Shown: piece after piece, positions 19,642-29,599 of the stretch
How the letters are laid out: every line of letters starts with the position of its first letter
Position numbering within the stretch: position 1 is the stretch's first letter
From: Paracyclopina nana
Taxonomy: Eukaryota > Arthropoda > Copepoda > Cyclopoida > Cyclopettidae
Assembly: GCA_019096065.1 (NCBI GenBank)
Contig: JAGUCH010000002.1
Coordinates: 2,492,501-2,556,500 of the forward strand
Direction: 5' to 3'
Length of the DNA: 64,000 nt
Notes under the pieces: model-generated
Database searches by the model: none
Told to the model about the DNA's origin: nothing
The model's input: the letters and a program-made list of their open reading frames with translations, nothing else
Translations under genes and position numbers: made by a program

Positions 19642-21090
19642 ATGGATCCACTGGACTTGAACCCGTACCCGCCTGTCAAAATGGAAATCAAGGAGGAAGC
19701 CCTTGGAAACTCTGAGCAAAGCTTAGATTGTGGACTGAACTTCGATAGTGAAACGAGCTTAGCTGAACTCAGACATTTAGCTGATAGCCAACATCAAGTT
19801 TTTGTCAGTGGAATTCCGAATGATGAGGATCAGGATAGCGTGATTTTTGCACGAAGTCCCATGTGCCAAATTTCGTCGAATGTGGATGGAACAATTCTCA
19901 ATAACTCTGTGACTTTAGTGATCACTCCAGTGTTTAAGGATCCTTTAGAAGGAGGTCCGACCAAGAGGAAATTTCCCACAATTCTGCCAAAGCCTGTTTT
20001 GACAATGCCTCAAATGTCACAACTGCCACAAGTGCTGCCAATGCCTCAAATTTCACAGCAGCCACAAGTGTTACCAATGCCTCAAATTTCTCAGCAGCCA
20101 CAAGTATTGCCAATGCCTCAAATTTCACAGAAGCAAAAAGTGGTGAAGAAAAACCAGGCTGCTTCGCGAATGAAGAGGGAGAAGCCCCAAAGGTCCAAGC
20201 CTGAAAAGGAAGATGACAAATTCCCTTGCACTTTATGTGAGCACGTCAACTATGACACCTTTGTGGAGGCTAAGGCTCATTTGTGGACTCACCATAGGCA
20301 AAGGGTGAAATTTTACCTGATGCCCAAGCTTTACCAGTGCAACGTACCTTCATGTTTCCCCCTGATTTTTGACACTTTCCTAGAGCTTGCAAAGCATATT
20401 AAAAGAATTCACAAAGCTAGGAGAAGTGACAGCTTGAGAAGAAGTCATGTGTGTAACTTATGTGCGAAAACATTCAGCACTGAGGACTCTTTAAAAGGCC
20501 ACCAGTCAAGCTGCAAAGAAACAAGGCTATCCAAAGGCTTCCAATGTTCCTATTGTCTCAAAATTCTGCCTGATCTCAACAGACTCAATAACCATTACAT
20601 TGGCTGCAACAGGGAGCTCAAGTCTAGAATTCTGTGCAGATTTTGCCCACCCAAGATAAAGAGTCGCTATACTTGGTGCTCAACTGATCTGATTGATTTG
20701 CACATCAAAAAGGAACATGGGATGGAAGTCTTGTTTTGCCTCGAATGTCTCAAGTATTTTGGCTGTGATAGAAGCTTAAGAAAACACAGGCAAGACACAG
20801 GCCATGATGTTCGCAAAGATAGTGATGAAATGAGTCCAGTGAGCAGCTTTATCAAGATAGAACCTGAGCTTCCTTCTATCTATCTTTCCATGCCCAATGA
20901 AGTTTTGTACCGATGCGATATTTGCAAGGATGTCGCCAAATCAAGAGAAGCACTTGAGCTGCACCAACAGTTTGATCATCCCATGGTGAAAATTAGGTGT
21001 ACTGAGTGCACTTTGATTTTTAGCTCAAACATTAAACTATCCAAGCATTTAGAAGCTATTCATGAGAGAAAGATACAATCAACATACTGA
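19642..21090 (+). CDS. u14: atypical unit, 8 diverged C2H2 fingers, no NPW cap
   Basis: A 482-aa protein. The ATG is 6 nt after an acceptor at 19634-19635, as in the rest of the array, but the NPW/CPEC cap is absent. The N terminus has V-K-M-E and I-K-E-E (SUMO-type) in an acidic region, then a proline/glutamine-rich stretch with four 12-residue repeats (20005-20142), then a basic segment (K-R-E-K-P-Q-R-S-K). Eight loosely spaced fingers follow, some with long inserts, plus a late I-K-I-E-P. It is intact, with no frameshift. It may have been captured by the array or may have lost its cap. Confidence 0.85.
   Translation: MDPLDLNPYPPVKMEIKEEALGNSEQSLDCGLNFDSETSLAELRHLADSQHQVFVSGIPNDEDQDSVIFARSPMCQISSNVDGTILNNSVTLVITPVFKDPLEGGPTKRKFPTILPKPVLTMPQMSQLPQVLPMPQISQQPQVLPMPQISQQPQVLPMPQISQKQKVVKKNQAASRMKREKPQRSKPEKEDDKFPCTLCEHVNYDTFVEAKAHLWTHHRQRVKFYLMPKLYQCNVPSCFPLIFDTFLELAKHIKRIHKARRSDSLRRSHVCNLCAKTFSTEDSLKGHQSSCKETRLSKGFQCSYCLKILPDLNRLNNHYIGCNRELKSRILCRFCPPKIKSRYTWCSTDLIDLHIKKEHGMEVLFCLECLKYFGCDRSLRKHRQDTGHDVRKDSDEMSPVSSFIKIEPELPSIYLSMPNEVLYRCDICKDVAKSREALELHQQFDHPMVKIRCTECTLIFSSNIKLSKHLEAIHERKIQSTY
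20005..20142 (+). repeat. 36-bp tandem coding repeat in u14 (four copies)
   Basis: Copies start with ATGCCTCAAAT at 20005, 20041, 20077 and 20113, an exact 36-nt period. They encode M-P-Q-I-S-Q-Q-P-Q-V-L-P with small variations; the last copy is diverged (Q-K-Q-K-V). The region is unstructured and proline/glutamine-rich. Copy number is likely to vary between individuals. Confidence 0.9.
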
Positions 21091-21119
21091 TTATAAGATT
21101 TTTTCCCTTGTTTTCAGAG

Positions 21120-22718
21120 ATGGCTCTGTCCCATAATCCTTGGAATGTGAATCAAATTGAGGACTTTCTGCTCTACTGCTGTCCAGAGTGTGAGGTTAAA
21201 TGTGGACAGAGACAAGCCTTTGTTGATCATGCCTTAAATCATCATCCTCTCTCCTTTGAGCTAATGTGCAAAGAAACTGAAGTTAAGCAAGAGCTGCTTG
21301 TGGATGTCGACCCATTGAGTTTTGGGTATGAGAAAAAAATTGACTTGGATACTCCTGCGAATCCTGTGGATACAACAATGCATTTTGATGTGGATGAAGT
21401 CTGCATTGGCCAAGGTGATGATGTGAAAAAGCTCTATGAAACCACTCCATTGGAAATTGTGACGTGCTACATTTGCCAAGAAGTGATGACACAATCTGAA
21501 GTGAGGAGTCACTTTGTCAAGAAACATGATATGGAGAAAAATGTGCCTCTACTAGCTCAAAGGAACATGGAAGTACAGTGCTACAATTGCGGAGAGCAAA
21601 TGGCCCAGAAAGACATGAAGCCTCACATGCTCAGAGTGCACAAGCACTATAACTCGAAAAAGTTTGGAGCTCCTCGAAACAACCAATGCCTTGGTTGTAG
21701 TGTCATGTTCCTAACTGCTGATGAGCTCAACATGCATCTCTGCAATGAAATCTACAACAAAGTTGTCCCGATGATTGAGGACCCAAATGAATGTCCGCTC
21801 TGCAAAGAAAAGATGGTATTTGAAGGAAGCTTAAGGACGCATGTCATGACAGTGCATGGGACTGATAAAAAGTTCAAGTGTTCAGTGTGTGGCTTTGAAT
21901 CGCGAAGCATTAGAGGCCATCAAAGCCATGTGGCAACCAACCATCAATCTTCAATGTGCTCTCTGTGTCCTGATCTTTCATTTAAAAGCAAAATTGAGCT
22001 TAAACAGCATGAAAAGATACATCTCAAAGAGGCAAGGGAGAAAGAGAAAGAAAGAGAGAAAGAGAAAAAGAAGGCTGTGAAGGAGACACCTCTGATTTGT
22101 GATCAGTGCGGGAAGATGTTCCTTGTCCGTGATAGCTTGAACCTACATGTCAGAGAAGTGCACACTAGGTCAGCCATGCTAGAAACATGCCCCAAATGCC
22201 AGAATGTGTTCAAAACTGCCAATGAGCTGAACACTCACACCTTTTTGTGCCTTGAAAGCCCCCTAGCCACCAAGTGCAAGTACTGCCATGAAGATCAGTC
22301 TGATATTTGGCATTCCCATTTTGCTTTGGAGAAGCATGTGCTAGATGAGCATGCTGTGTCTTGTTATGCTTGTGACATTTGTGGCAATATGTATTCCAGC
22401 CATGACAAAATTGTCAGACACAAGAAGCACATACATGAAGGCATCAAGATAGCTGTTTGCAATGTCTGTGACAAATCTTTTGAAACCAACTATGCACTGA
22501 AGACACACATCAAGTATGTTCACCTCAGGGATGTGACTTATTCTTGTGAATTGTGTCAGTACTCTTGCAATGTCAAGTACAACTTTTTCAAGCATGTGAA
22601 AGTGGTGCACAAACTGTATACTTGTACTAAATGTGAAAGACGTTTTGATTCTCAAGAGCTATTGAATGGACACGTACAAGCTGATCATTCCTGCGCTCAT
22701 GACAAAAAGCCTTACTAG
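21120..22718 (+). CDS. u15: cap-finger plus 13-finger C2H2 protein
   Basis: A 532-aa protein. The start ATG 21120 is 2 nt after the acceptor AG (21116-21117) and 29 nt after the u14 stop. N-P-W is at 6-8. The linker has V-K-Q-E and a block-specific segment, F-D-V-D-E-V-C-I-G-Q-G-D-D-V-K, repeated with changes in u16 and u17. The first fingers have the C-Y-x-C form, followed by a C2HC finger ending M-H-L-C. A strongly charged Glu/Lys/Arg stretch (about 22030-22085) separates finger groups and may be a helix. There are thirteen fingers in all. Confidence 0.9.
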   Translation: MALSHNPWNVNQIEDFLLYCCPECEVKCGQRQAFVDHALNHHPLSFELMCKETEVKQELLVDVDPLSFGYEKKIDLDTPANPVDTTMHFDVDEVCIGQGDDVKKLYETTPLEIVTCYICQEVMTQSEVRSHFVKKHDMEKNVPLLAQRNMEVQCYNCGEQMAQKDMKPHMLRVHKHYNSKKFGAPRNNQCLGCSVMFLTADELNMHLCNEIYNKVVPMIEDPNECPLCKEKMVFEGSLRTHVMTVHGTDKKFKCSVCGFESRSIRGHQSHVATNHQSSMCSLCPDLSFKSKIELKQHEKIHLKEAREKEKEREKEKKKAVKETPLICDQCGKMFLVRDSLNLHVREVHTRSAMLETCPKCQNVFKTANELNTHTFLCLESPLATKCKYCHEDQSDIWHSHFALEKHVLDEHAVSCYACDICGNMYSSHDKIVRHKKHIHEGIKIAVCNVCDKSFETNYALKTHIKYVHLRDVTYSCELCQYSCNVKYNFFKHVKVVHKLYTCTKCERRFDSQELLNGHVQADHSCAHDKKPY

Positions 22719-22748
22719 CAATTCTTCTTACTTTTTCAGGTGGTGAAA

Positions 22749-24476
22749 ATGACCTCCCTTTTGAAGTCCAAGTCAATGAAGACCATCTCCTTGAAACGGA
22801 ACTATTTGAAATCAAGGTCAAAGAAGAAGCCCATTATCATTTTGAATACCATCTCCTTGTCAAAAAATGTGGGAATTTTCCAAGATAACCCTTGGGATGT
22901 CAGCCAACTTGATGATTTCTTATGCTACTGCTGCCCAGAATGTGATGAGAAATGTGAAGAGAGGGAAGCTTTCATCAGACATGCTCAAACCATGCACCCA
23001 TTATCGTCAACTTTGCTGAGAAAAGAAGGAGTTATAAGCAACCTAAGTGACGAGGAAGGTCCTTTAAATGTCACCAATGTGGGAGACAATATTGATTTGA
23101 TGTCTTCTGTCAACCCAGCCAAGATTACTTTGAAGTTTGATGTAGAAGAAGTCTACTTCAACCAAGGGGATGACGTGAAAACAGTATGTGAAATGACCCC
23201 TGTGGAAGCTGTGAAATGTTACTTGTGCGATGAAGTCATGACAAAGCCTGATCTCACCTTTCACTTTCTCTCCAATCACAGAATGAGTAAAGAACTTGGA
23301 GGAAAGCCAATGAAAAATGTAATAAGTAGAGCTTTGAGGCGGACAGTTGATGATGACTCAGAAGTGCAGTGCTACAATTGTGGTGCTATAATGCCCCATA
23401 ATGAAATCAGATCTCACATGATAAATGAGAAGCACTCAAATTGCACCTATCGAAGATATGGAATGCCTAGAAACTACCAGTGTTTGAATTGCAAAAAAAT
23501 GTTCAACACTGCCAGTGATTTAGACTACCATCAGTGCACTGTCACTTACAATGCAACTGTGCCCTTAATCAAAGACCAAAATGAGTGTCCATTGTGCCAT
23601 GAGAAAATGAAAACTAATGAAACTCTACGTGTTCACATCATCAAAACTCATGGGACTCACAAAAAGTTCAAATGTGCTGTTTGTGGGTTTGAGTCTTCCA
23701 GCCTCGGGGACCATAGCAGCCACTTGTCTGTGAATCACACATTAAAAACATTTTTGTGTTCTGTGTGCCCTGAACTAGTGTTTGAGTCTAAAAGTGAACT
23801 TGACAAACATGACATGAAAAAGCATCGATGCATGAAAAGAGTGTCTGCACTTGAGACTCCCTTAATTTGTGAGCAATGTGGGAAAAAATTCTTCCTTAAA
23901 GATCGGCTAGCTGTTCATGTGAAACATTTCCACTCAAGGTCTGAAGAGCTTAAAAAATGCAACAATTGTCTGGACTCATTCTGTAGTGCTGAAGAGCTAA
24001 ACTCACACTCTCTTTTGTGCTTGGAAAATCCCATTTCTGCCAAGTGTAAATTCTGCCCGGAAGAGGTTTCTACAATTTGGAACTCAAGTGTGGCATTGGA
24101 GAGGCATGCTTTGGATGTGCACAACCAGTCTAATTATGTGTGTGACATTTGTGGGAACATGTTTTCTAATCGCAACAAATGTAACAGGCACAAAAAGCAC
24201 ATCCATGAAGGCATCAAATTTGCGACATGTAAAGTCTGTGACAAGTCCTTTGAGTATCATTCCACTCTTAAGTCTCACATGAAATATGTACATCTTAGAG
24301 ATGAGACATTTGAATGTGAATTCTGCAGTTACTCTTGCAATGTGAAACACAATTTCACAAAACATGTGAAAGTGAAGCATCATGTGTTCATGTGCAACAA
24401 ATGTGAAAAGAGTTATAATTCTAATGAGCTTTTGAATGAACATGTCAATTTGGAACATCCATCTTTTGTCAACTAA
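22749..24476 (+). CDS. u16: cap-finger plus 13-finger C2H2 protein with basic N-terminal extension
   Basis: A 575-aa protein, a close paralogue of u15 and u17. The acceptor ends at 22739, with ATG 22749 as the first in-frame start. A 46-residue lysine/arginine-rich extension (K-S-R-S-K-K-K-P) precedes N-P-W and could act as a nuclear localisation signal; u17 has a similar one. The linker keeps the block motif F-D-V-E-E-V-Y-F-N-Q-G-D-D-V-K. Thirteen fingers are colinear with u15, including the C2HC finger ending Y-H-Q-C. Confidence 0.9.
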   Translation: MTSLLKSKSMKTISLKRNYLKSRSKKKPIIILNTISLSKNVGIFQDNPWDVSQLDDFLCYCCPECDEKCEEREAFIRHAQTMHPLSSTLLRKEGVISNLSDEEGPLNVTNVGDNIDLMSSVNPAKITLKFDVEEVYFNQGDDVKTVCEMTPVEAVKCYLCDEVMTKPDLTFHFLSNHRMSKELGGKPMKNVISRALRRTVDDDSEVQCYNCGAIMPHNEIRSHMINEKHSNCTYRRYGMPRNYQCLNCKKMFNTASDLDYHQCTVTYNATVPLIKDQNECPLCHEKMKTNETLRVHIIKTHGTHKKFKCAVCGFESSSLGDHSSHLSVNHTLKTFLCSVCPELVFESKSELDKHDMKKHRCMKRVSALETPLICEQCGKKFFLKDRLAVHVKHFHSRSEELKKCNNCLDSFCSAEELNSHSLLCLENPISAKCKFCPEEVSTIWNSSVALERHALDVHNQSNYVCDICGNMFSNRNKCNRHKKHIHEGIKFATCKVCDKSFEYHSTLKSHMKYVHLRDETFECEFCSYSCNVKHNFTKHVKVKHHVFMCNKCEKSYNSNELLNEHVNLEHPSFVN

Positions 24477-24504
24477 GAGAGCTCTAAACATTCTTATTTT
24501 CTAG

Positions 24505-24595
24505 GTACAGGTGTCATTAAAAAGGTGGATGCTGGCCTACTAAAGCCTACTTACAAGCTCTTCTGCTGAATGGGTTATTGTACATCATCACATTG
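24505..24595 (+). other. Probable noncoding 5' leader exon of u17, with two upstream ORFs
   Basis: The 194-nt gap after u16 has the acceptor attttctag (ending 24504), a 91-nt segment, a donor gtaata at 24596 and a second acceptor ending 24653, giving a 58-nt intron. The segment contains ATG 24529 to TAA 24543 (four codons) and ATG 24570, whose frame stops immediately after the splice junction. AATAAA occurs inside the intron (24611). This is the same arrangement as before u2 and u8, and it is inferred from splice signals. Confidence 0.5.
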
Positions 24596-24670
24596 GTAAT
24601 AGTAATCAAAAATAAAACATGTTTCTCTTTAACACATAAAGCATTATTTTCAGCTGACACACAAGAAAAT

Positions 24671-26371
24671 ATGATGCCAATTTCAAGATTAAACATGATG
24701 AAAGTCTCCAATCATAAGTCAAAGAAGTTAAAACGTGAGACATTCACAGAAACCTTAGGAATATTTGAAGACAATCCTTGGGATGTGAACAAACTTGATG
24801 ACTTTTTATATTTCTGTTGCCCAGAATGTGATGTGAAATGTGAAGAAAGGAAAGCTTTCATTGAACATGCTCAAACCAGGCACCCATTAGCCTCTGGATT
24901 GTTGAGAAGAGAAAAGCTTTGGAGCATTTTGCATGAAGATGAGGAAGACCCATTGAAAATTGCAACTTTCACTGAAGAAATAGACTTACCCACCCTCAAC
25001 AACCTAGGTAAACTAACTTTGAAATTTGATGTTGAAGAAGTTTACTACAGCAATGGAGATGATGTTAAGAAAATTAGCGAAATTAACCCTGTGGAAGCTG
25101 TCACTTGTTACTTGTGCGACGAAGTCATGACTAGACCTGACCTCACGATTCATTTCCTCTCTAAGCACAGAAATAAGAGCTTTTTAGGTCGGCCAATGAA
25201 AAGCACATTGGGTAGACCGGTGAAGCAGTCAAATTGCTTTGGTGTTGACTCTGAAGTTCAGTGCTACAATTGTGGAGAGATGATGGTGCAAAGGGACATG
25301 AAAGCCCACATGATAAATGAACATGGAAATTCCAATCAAAAAAGGTATGGAAAGCCTAGGAACCACCAGTGCCTGGACTGCAGAAAAATGTTTGAATCTG
25401 CTAGTGAGTTGAACTTGCATCTGTGCACAGTTACTTACAATGCTACCATGCCTTTAATCAAAGACCAAAATGAATGCCCATTGTGTTGTGAAAAGATGAA
25501 ATTTGATGGAAGCTTAAGAACTCATATAATCAAAACTCACGGAACAAACAAAAAGTTCAAATGTGCTACTTGTGGCTATGAGTCCACAAACTTTGGTGAC
25601 CATAGCCATCATGTTGCCGTGAATCATATGTTAAAATCATTTTTATGTGCTGGGTGCCCTGAACTGACGTTTGAGACAAAAGATGAGCTACAGAAGCATG
25701 AAAGAAAAAAACATCCTCAAGTTCCTAAAAGGAGAACTGTGTTAGATACTCCTTTGATATGTGAGCATTGCGGGAAAAAATTCTTCACAAGGGATAAGAT
25801 GGTCATCCATATAAAAGAGCTTCACACCAGGTCTGATACCCTGAAAATGTGTGACAATTGCCAAGGCATGTTCAGTACTGCTGAAGAGCTGAACACTCAT
25901 TCATTTCTATGTTTGGATAGTCCCTTGGCTGCAAAGTGTAAATATTGCTCTGAAAATGACTCTACTGTTTGGTACTCTAGCACTGCATTGGAAAAGCATG
26001 CTTTGGATGAGCACAACCATTCTTGCTATGTCTGCAACATTTGTGGCAAGATGTTCGCCCACCGTATCAAGCATGACAGGCACAAGAAGCACATCCATGA
26101 AGGAGTCAAATTTGAAATTTGTAATGTCTGTGACAAGTCCTTTGAATTCAAGACCACCCTTAATTACCACATGAAATATGTTCATCTCAGGGATGAAACA
26201 TTTGAATGTGAATTCTGCAGCTACTCATGCAATGTCAAACACAACTTCACAAAGCATGTGAAAGTGATGCATAAGCTTTTCATGTGCAACAAATGCTTGA
26301 ATCGATATGACACTGAAGAACTTCTGAATGAACACATCAATCTTGAACATTCATCTAATGCTAACAATTAG
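24671..26371 (+). CDS. u17: cap-finger plus 13-finger C2H2 protein with basic N-terminal extension
   Basis: A 566-aa protein starting Met-Met at 24671, 17 nt after the acceptor. N-P-W is at about 35-37, after a Lys/Arg-containing leader (N-H-K-S-K-K-L-K-R). The linker has F-D-V-E-E-V-Y-Y-S-N-G-D-D-V-K. Thirteen fingers align with u16 along their whole length, including the extended finger with about 20 residues between its Cys and His pairs (25939-26013). Together with u15 and u16 it forms a clear local tandem triplication. Confidence 0.9.
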   Translation: MMPISRLNMMKVSNHKSKKLKRETFTETLGIFEDNPWDVNKLDDFLYFCCPECDVKCEERKAFIEHAQTRHPLASGLLRREKLWSILHEDEEDPLKIATFTEEIDLPTLNNLGKLTLKFDVEEVYYSNGDDVKKISEINPVEAVTCYLCDEVMTRPDLTIHFLSKHRNKSFLGRPMKSTLGRPVKQSNCFGVDSEVQCYNCGEMMVQRDMKAHMINEHGNSNQKRYGKPRNHQCLDCRKMFESASELNLHLCTVTYNATMPLIKDQNECPLCCEKMKFDGSLRTHIIKTHGTNKKFKCATCGYESTNFGDHSHHVAVNHMLKSFLCAGCPELTFETKDELQKHERKKHPQVPKRRTVLDTPLICEHCGKKFFTRDKMVIHIKELHTRSDTLKMCDNCQGMFSTAEELNTHSFLCLDSPLAAKCKYCSENDSTVWYSSTALEKHALDEHNHSCYVCNICGKMFAHRIKHDRHKKHIHEGVKFEICNVCDKSFEFKTTLNYHMKYVHLRDETFECEFCSYSCNVKHNFTKHVKVMHKLFMCNKCLNRYDTEELLNEHINLEHSSNANN

Positions 26372-26465
26372 TTTTCTTTAGATGTCTAATTTATACTTTT
26401 CAGGTGAAACAATGGGCTTCAAGTTTATGCTCCTTGCTGCAGTGTAATATTAGAAGTGCTCAATC

Positions 26466-28228
26466 ATGGATTTGCATCAAGAAGACCAAAAGTTTAACCC
26501 TTGGGATGTCAATCAATTGGAAGACTTTTTGTTCTACTGCTGCCCAGAGTGTGATGACAAAAGTTCGACGAAAGCCATTTTCATCAATCATGCACTTGTG
26601 CAGCATCCAAAAGTAGCGCAGAAATTCCATTTTGTACTTTTATTTTTTACAATTAATTCTTCTTTTTTCAATAGGCCAGAGATATCATTCCTGCCATTGA
26701 GGCCAAATGTGATAAAGATGATGACCTATCGAAAGAGCTGGCAGCTTCAGCTGAATTCTTGGAAGAAGAGCTATCCTCACATGTGGAGGATCCTCCAGCA
26801 GACTGGATTGACAGTGAACTGAGCAAGAAACACTCTTTAGATCAAGATATTGGCGTGAACATTCAGTGCTATTACTGCTGCCTACTTATGGAAACTGACA
26901 AAATTGAGCACCATATGCGTTCAGAGCATGGAAGATACTCAGTGATGATGTTTGGTCCCCAAAGGCCATACCAGTGCCAAAATTGCAAGTGCGCTCTTGC
27001 TAAAGATCCTAGTCAGGACATGCATATTTGCAAGCCCTATTTTTTCAAAAGAAGGAGCAAAGGTGAAAAGTCTGATCCAATCAAGTGCAAAGTTTGCTCT
27101 AGAGAATTTGAGAGGCAGGCAACCTTGTTTAACCATATGGCAACTGCACATTCAGAAGAGAGAAATTTTGCCTGCTCATATTGTGACTTTAAGGCCAAAA
27201 TCAGCGTAGTCCTCAAGAGGCATATAAAAAGAAAGCATCATAATGAACTCAATTTTGTTTGTGAAATATGTGGAAAAAAGTTTTTTGAGGCCTACAGGCT
27301 AAGGCTCCATGAAGAATCACATAGTAAAGAGCGGAAAAAGAGGCTGGGAATCTTGCCTCCAACTGAACAATTGCCCTGTGAAATTTGCCTGAGAAGCTTT
27401 CTTGGAAAGCAAGCTCTGAATGTACACAAATCTGTTAGCCATGGAATCAGTGAGGCTTTTACAGAAGACGAGTCCAAAAAGTCATTTACTTGTGACAAAT
27501 GTGGCAAGTGTTTCTCTACAACAAAATGTTTGGCTGATCACTGCAATCAAGAGCATCCTAGTGCTGAAAAGATTGCTTCAATTGAGTGCAAATGTCACAG
27601 CTGCAACATGAACTTTGATAATGCTGCCATGCTCAATGCCCATTTGACTGCTTGTAGCAGCACCACCCCATCCAACCTTAAACATTTTTCATGTGACAAA
27701 TGCAGTGAAGGTGCGAGAGAGTTGTGGTTCTCAGCAATTGCTCTGAGAAAGCACATTGCTGAATCACACGGCTTGGTGCTGACAATTTGTGACATTTGTG
27801 GGTGTTCACTTAAGTCAAAGTATTACCTAGAAGATCACAAAAAGTCAGTTCATGAAGGCCTGAAGAATTATGCATGTGACTATTGTGGCAAAGTGTTTGC
27901 GTCAAAAAGTACCCTGAACGGGCACGTGGGCAGAATGCACGAAACTATAGCCAGGAAATTCAGGTGTGACAAATGTGACTTTTCTTGCCTTGAGCCAAAT
28001 AAGCTGAAAATCCATGAAGATGCTGTGCATGTGAAGGCCATTAGGTTTGAGTGCCAGCAATGCAAATACTTTTCATTTCGCAAAACTGGACTGCAAAATC
28101 ACATACGCGTTGTGCATGAAAAGTACCGACCATACAAGTGTGATATTTGTGATCTGTCATTCACCTACAAAAGAGACAAAATCAAGCACCTCACCAAACA
28201 TCCTGAGCTGTTAACATTGGGAAAATGA
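26466..28228 (+). CDS. u18: cap-finger plus 14-finger C2H2 protein, two exons
   Basis: The exons are 26466-26612 and 26675-28228 (566 aa), with a 62-nt phase-0 intron right after the cap's H-P-K. N-P-W is at 11-13. The leader between acceptor and ATG is the longest in the array (62 nt), with three candidate acceptors (AG at 26380-26381, 26402-26403 and 26441-26442) and a small hydrophobic upstream ORF (26412-26447) unless the last acceptor is used. Fourteen fingers start with C-Y-Y-C and the C2HC finger ending M-H-I-C. The finger order matches u12 and u19. Confidence 0.87.
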
Positions 28229-28300
28229 AATATTTTGCCGTTTGAAAATTAGCAACGTTTTAATTTCTATTCATTTATTGTTTCAGGTCATGCTTTAACC

Positions 28301-29476
28301 ATGATGACTTCCACAACAGCTGAATTGGATGTCAAGCACAACCCTTGGTCAGTGGCCAATATTGAAGAATTTTTGTACTTTTGTTGTCCTGAATGTGACA
28401 ACAAAACTCAGTCCAAAGCTCACTTCATCAACCATGCTTACCTTTACCATCCAAGAGCTAGAGATGCTCTGCCTCAAATAGATGAAGACTTTGACATTGT
28501 GGAGGGTGGTGAACCAATAGACAGCAAAGTTCCTCTTACAAAACTGGAAGAGCAAAATGATGAAGACCTCATTGAAAATGAGGACTCCCATGAGCTTTTT
28601 GAAGATTTGCCTTCCTTCACTACTGACAGTGAAGATTTTGATAGTGGCAAACAACCAAGCAAAAAGAAGACTAAAAAGAAGCAGAGGAGGGTTGTAGCTG
28701 AGGATTCATCTCACCAAGGAGAGAAATGTCAGTGCTATTATTGTGGTGAAATGGTGCCTACAAAAGATATACAAAACCATATGAAAGCCTCGCATGGCCG
28801 ATTTCACAGGAAAATGTTTGGCAGTCCTAGACCTTTACAATGTCAAGTTTGTAGGGCCACCTTTGAGAAGCAAAGTGCACTTACTACTCACAGCTGCTAC
28901 ACCAATTTCATACCTACCAAAGTCAGGGGTGGAGACCCTTACAAGTGTGACATTTGCAAAAAGACTTTCACTGTGAAAATGGGACTCAGGAGTCATCTCA
29001 ATACTGTGCACAGTGAGGAGAGGAAATTCCTTTGCCAGTCGTGTGATTTCAGAGCAAAGAGTATAGTCATTTTGAACAGGCATGTAGAGAGGGTGCACAA
29101 GAACAATTTGAAGCATTTGTGCTCCCACTGTGGCAAAAAGTTTTTCAGAGCTTATGATTTAAGGTGCCACATTCATAGGGTGCATAAAGATATTCAAGGG
29201 ACTGAAGGGCAAACCTGCAACTTCAAGTGTGAGAATTGTAGTGAAAGGTTCTTGGATAGAAGAGCTTTGACTTGGCATCAAAAGAAGGCCCATAACATAG
29301 CTCCTGTGCAACAAGATAAGCTCTTCACGTGTGAAATTTGTGGACAATCATTCCAGACTTTGCATAAGTTGGCAGTCCATAGCACATCGAAGCATAGAGA
29401 GTCCATGTCTGAGCCACAACAACATGTTAAATCTGGGCAAGATGAGTTGAGCTACAGCAATGTAACTCAAGATTGA
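28301..29476 (+). CDS. u19: cap-finger plus 7-finger C2H2 protein
   Basis: A 391-aa protein starting Met-Met, 14 nt after the acceptor at 28285-28286. A two-codon upstream ORF (ATG 28290, CTT, TAA) precedes it. N-P-W is at 14-16. The linker is acidic, then basic (Lys-rich, about 28645-28700). Its seven fingers match the first seven fingers of u18; the second half of the series is missing, and the protein ends in an unrelated polar tail. No frameshift is visible, so this looks like a genuinely shortened member rather than a broken one. Confidence 0.87.
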   Translation: MMTSTTAELDVKHNPWSVANIEEFLYFCCPECDNKTQSKAHFINHAYLYHPRARDALPQIDEDFDIVEGGEPIDSKVPLTKLEEQNDEDLIENEDSHELFEDLPSFTTDSEDFDSGKQPSKKKTKKKQRRVVAEDSSHQGEKCQCYYCGEMVPTKDIQNHMKASHGRFHRKMFGSPRPLQCQVCRATFEKQSALTTHSCYTNFIPTKVRGGDPYKCDICKKTFTVKMGLRSHLNTVHSEERKFLCQSCDFRAKSIVILNRHVERVHKNNLKHLCSHCGKKFFRAYDLRCHIHRVHKDIQGTEGQTCNFKCENCSERFLDRRALTWHQKKAHNIAPVQQDKLFTCEICGQSFQTLHKLAVHSTSKHRESMSEPQQHVKSGQDELSYSNVTQD

Positions 29477-29599
29477 AGGCATCATTATTCTAGTTAAAAT
29501 CACCAACAGTCTTTACTTATCTTTATTAAAGACTTAAAAAGATCTAATCAGTATTGTTTTTTCGTTCACAGCTCGATTTGTGATCTAAGTAGAAAAGTG

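Noticed and set aside
20005-20142. CRISPR-like or LTR repeats at the 36-bp and 21-bp tandem arrays
   Set aside because: Both are in-frame coding minisatellites without spacers.
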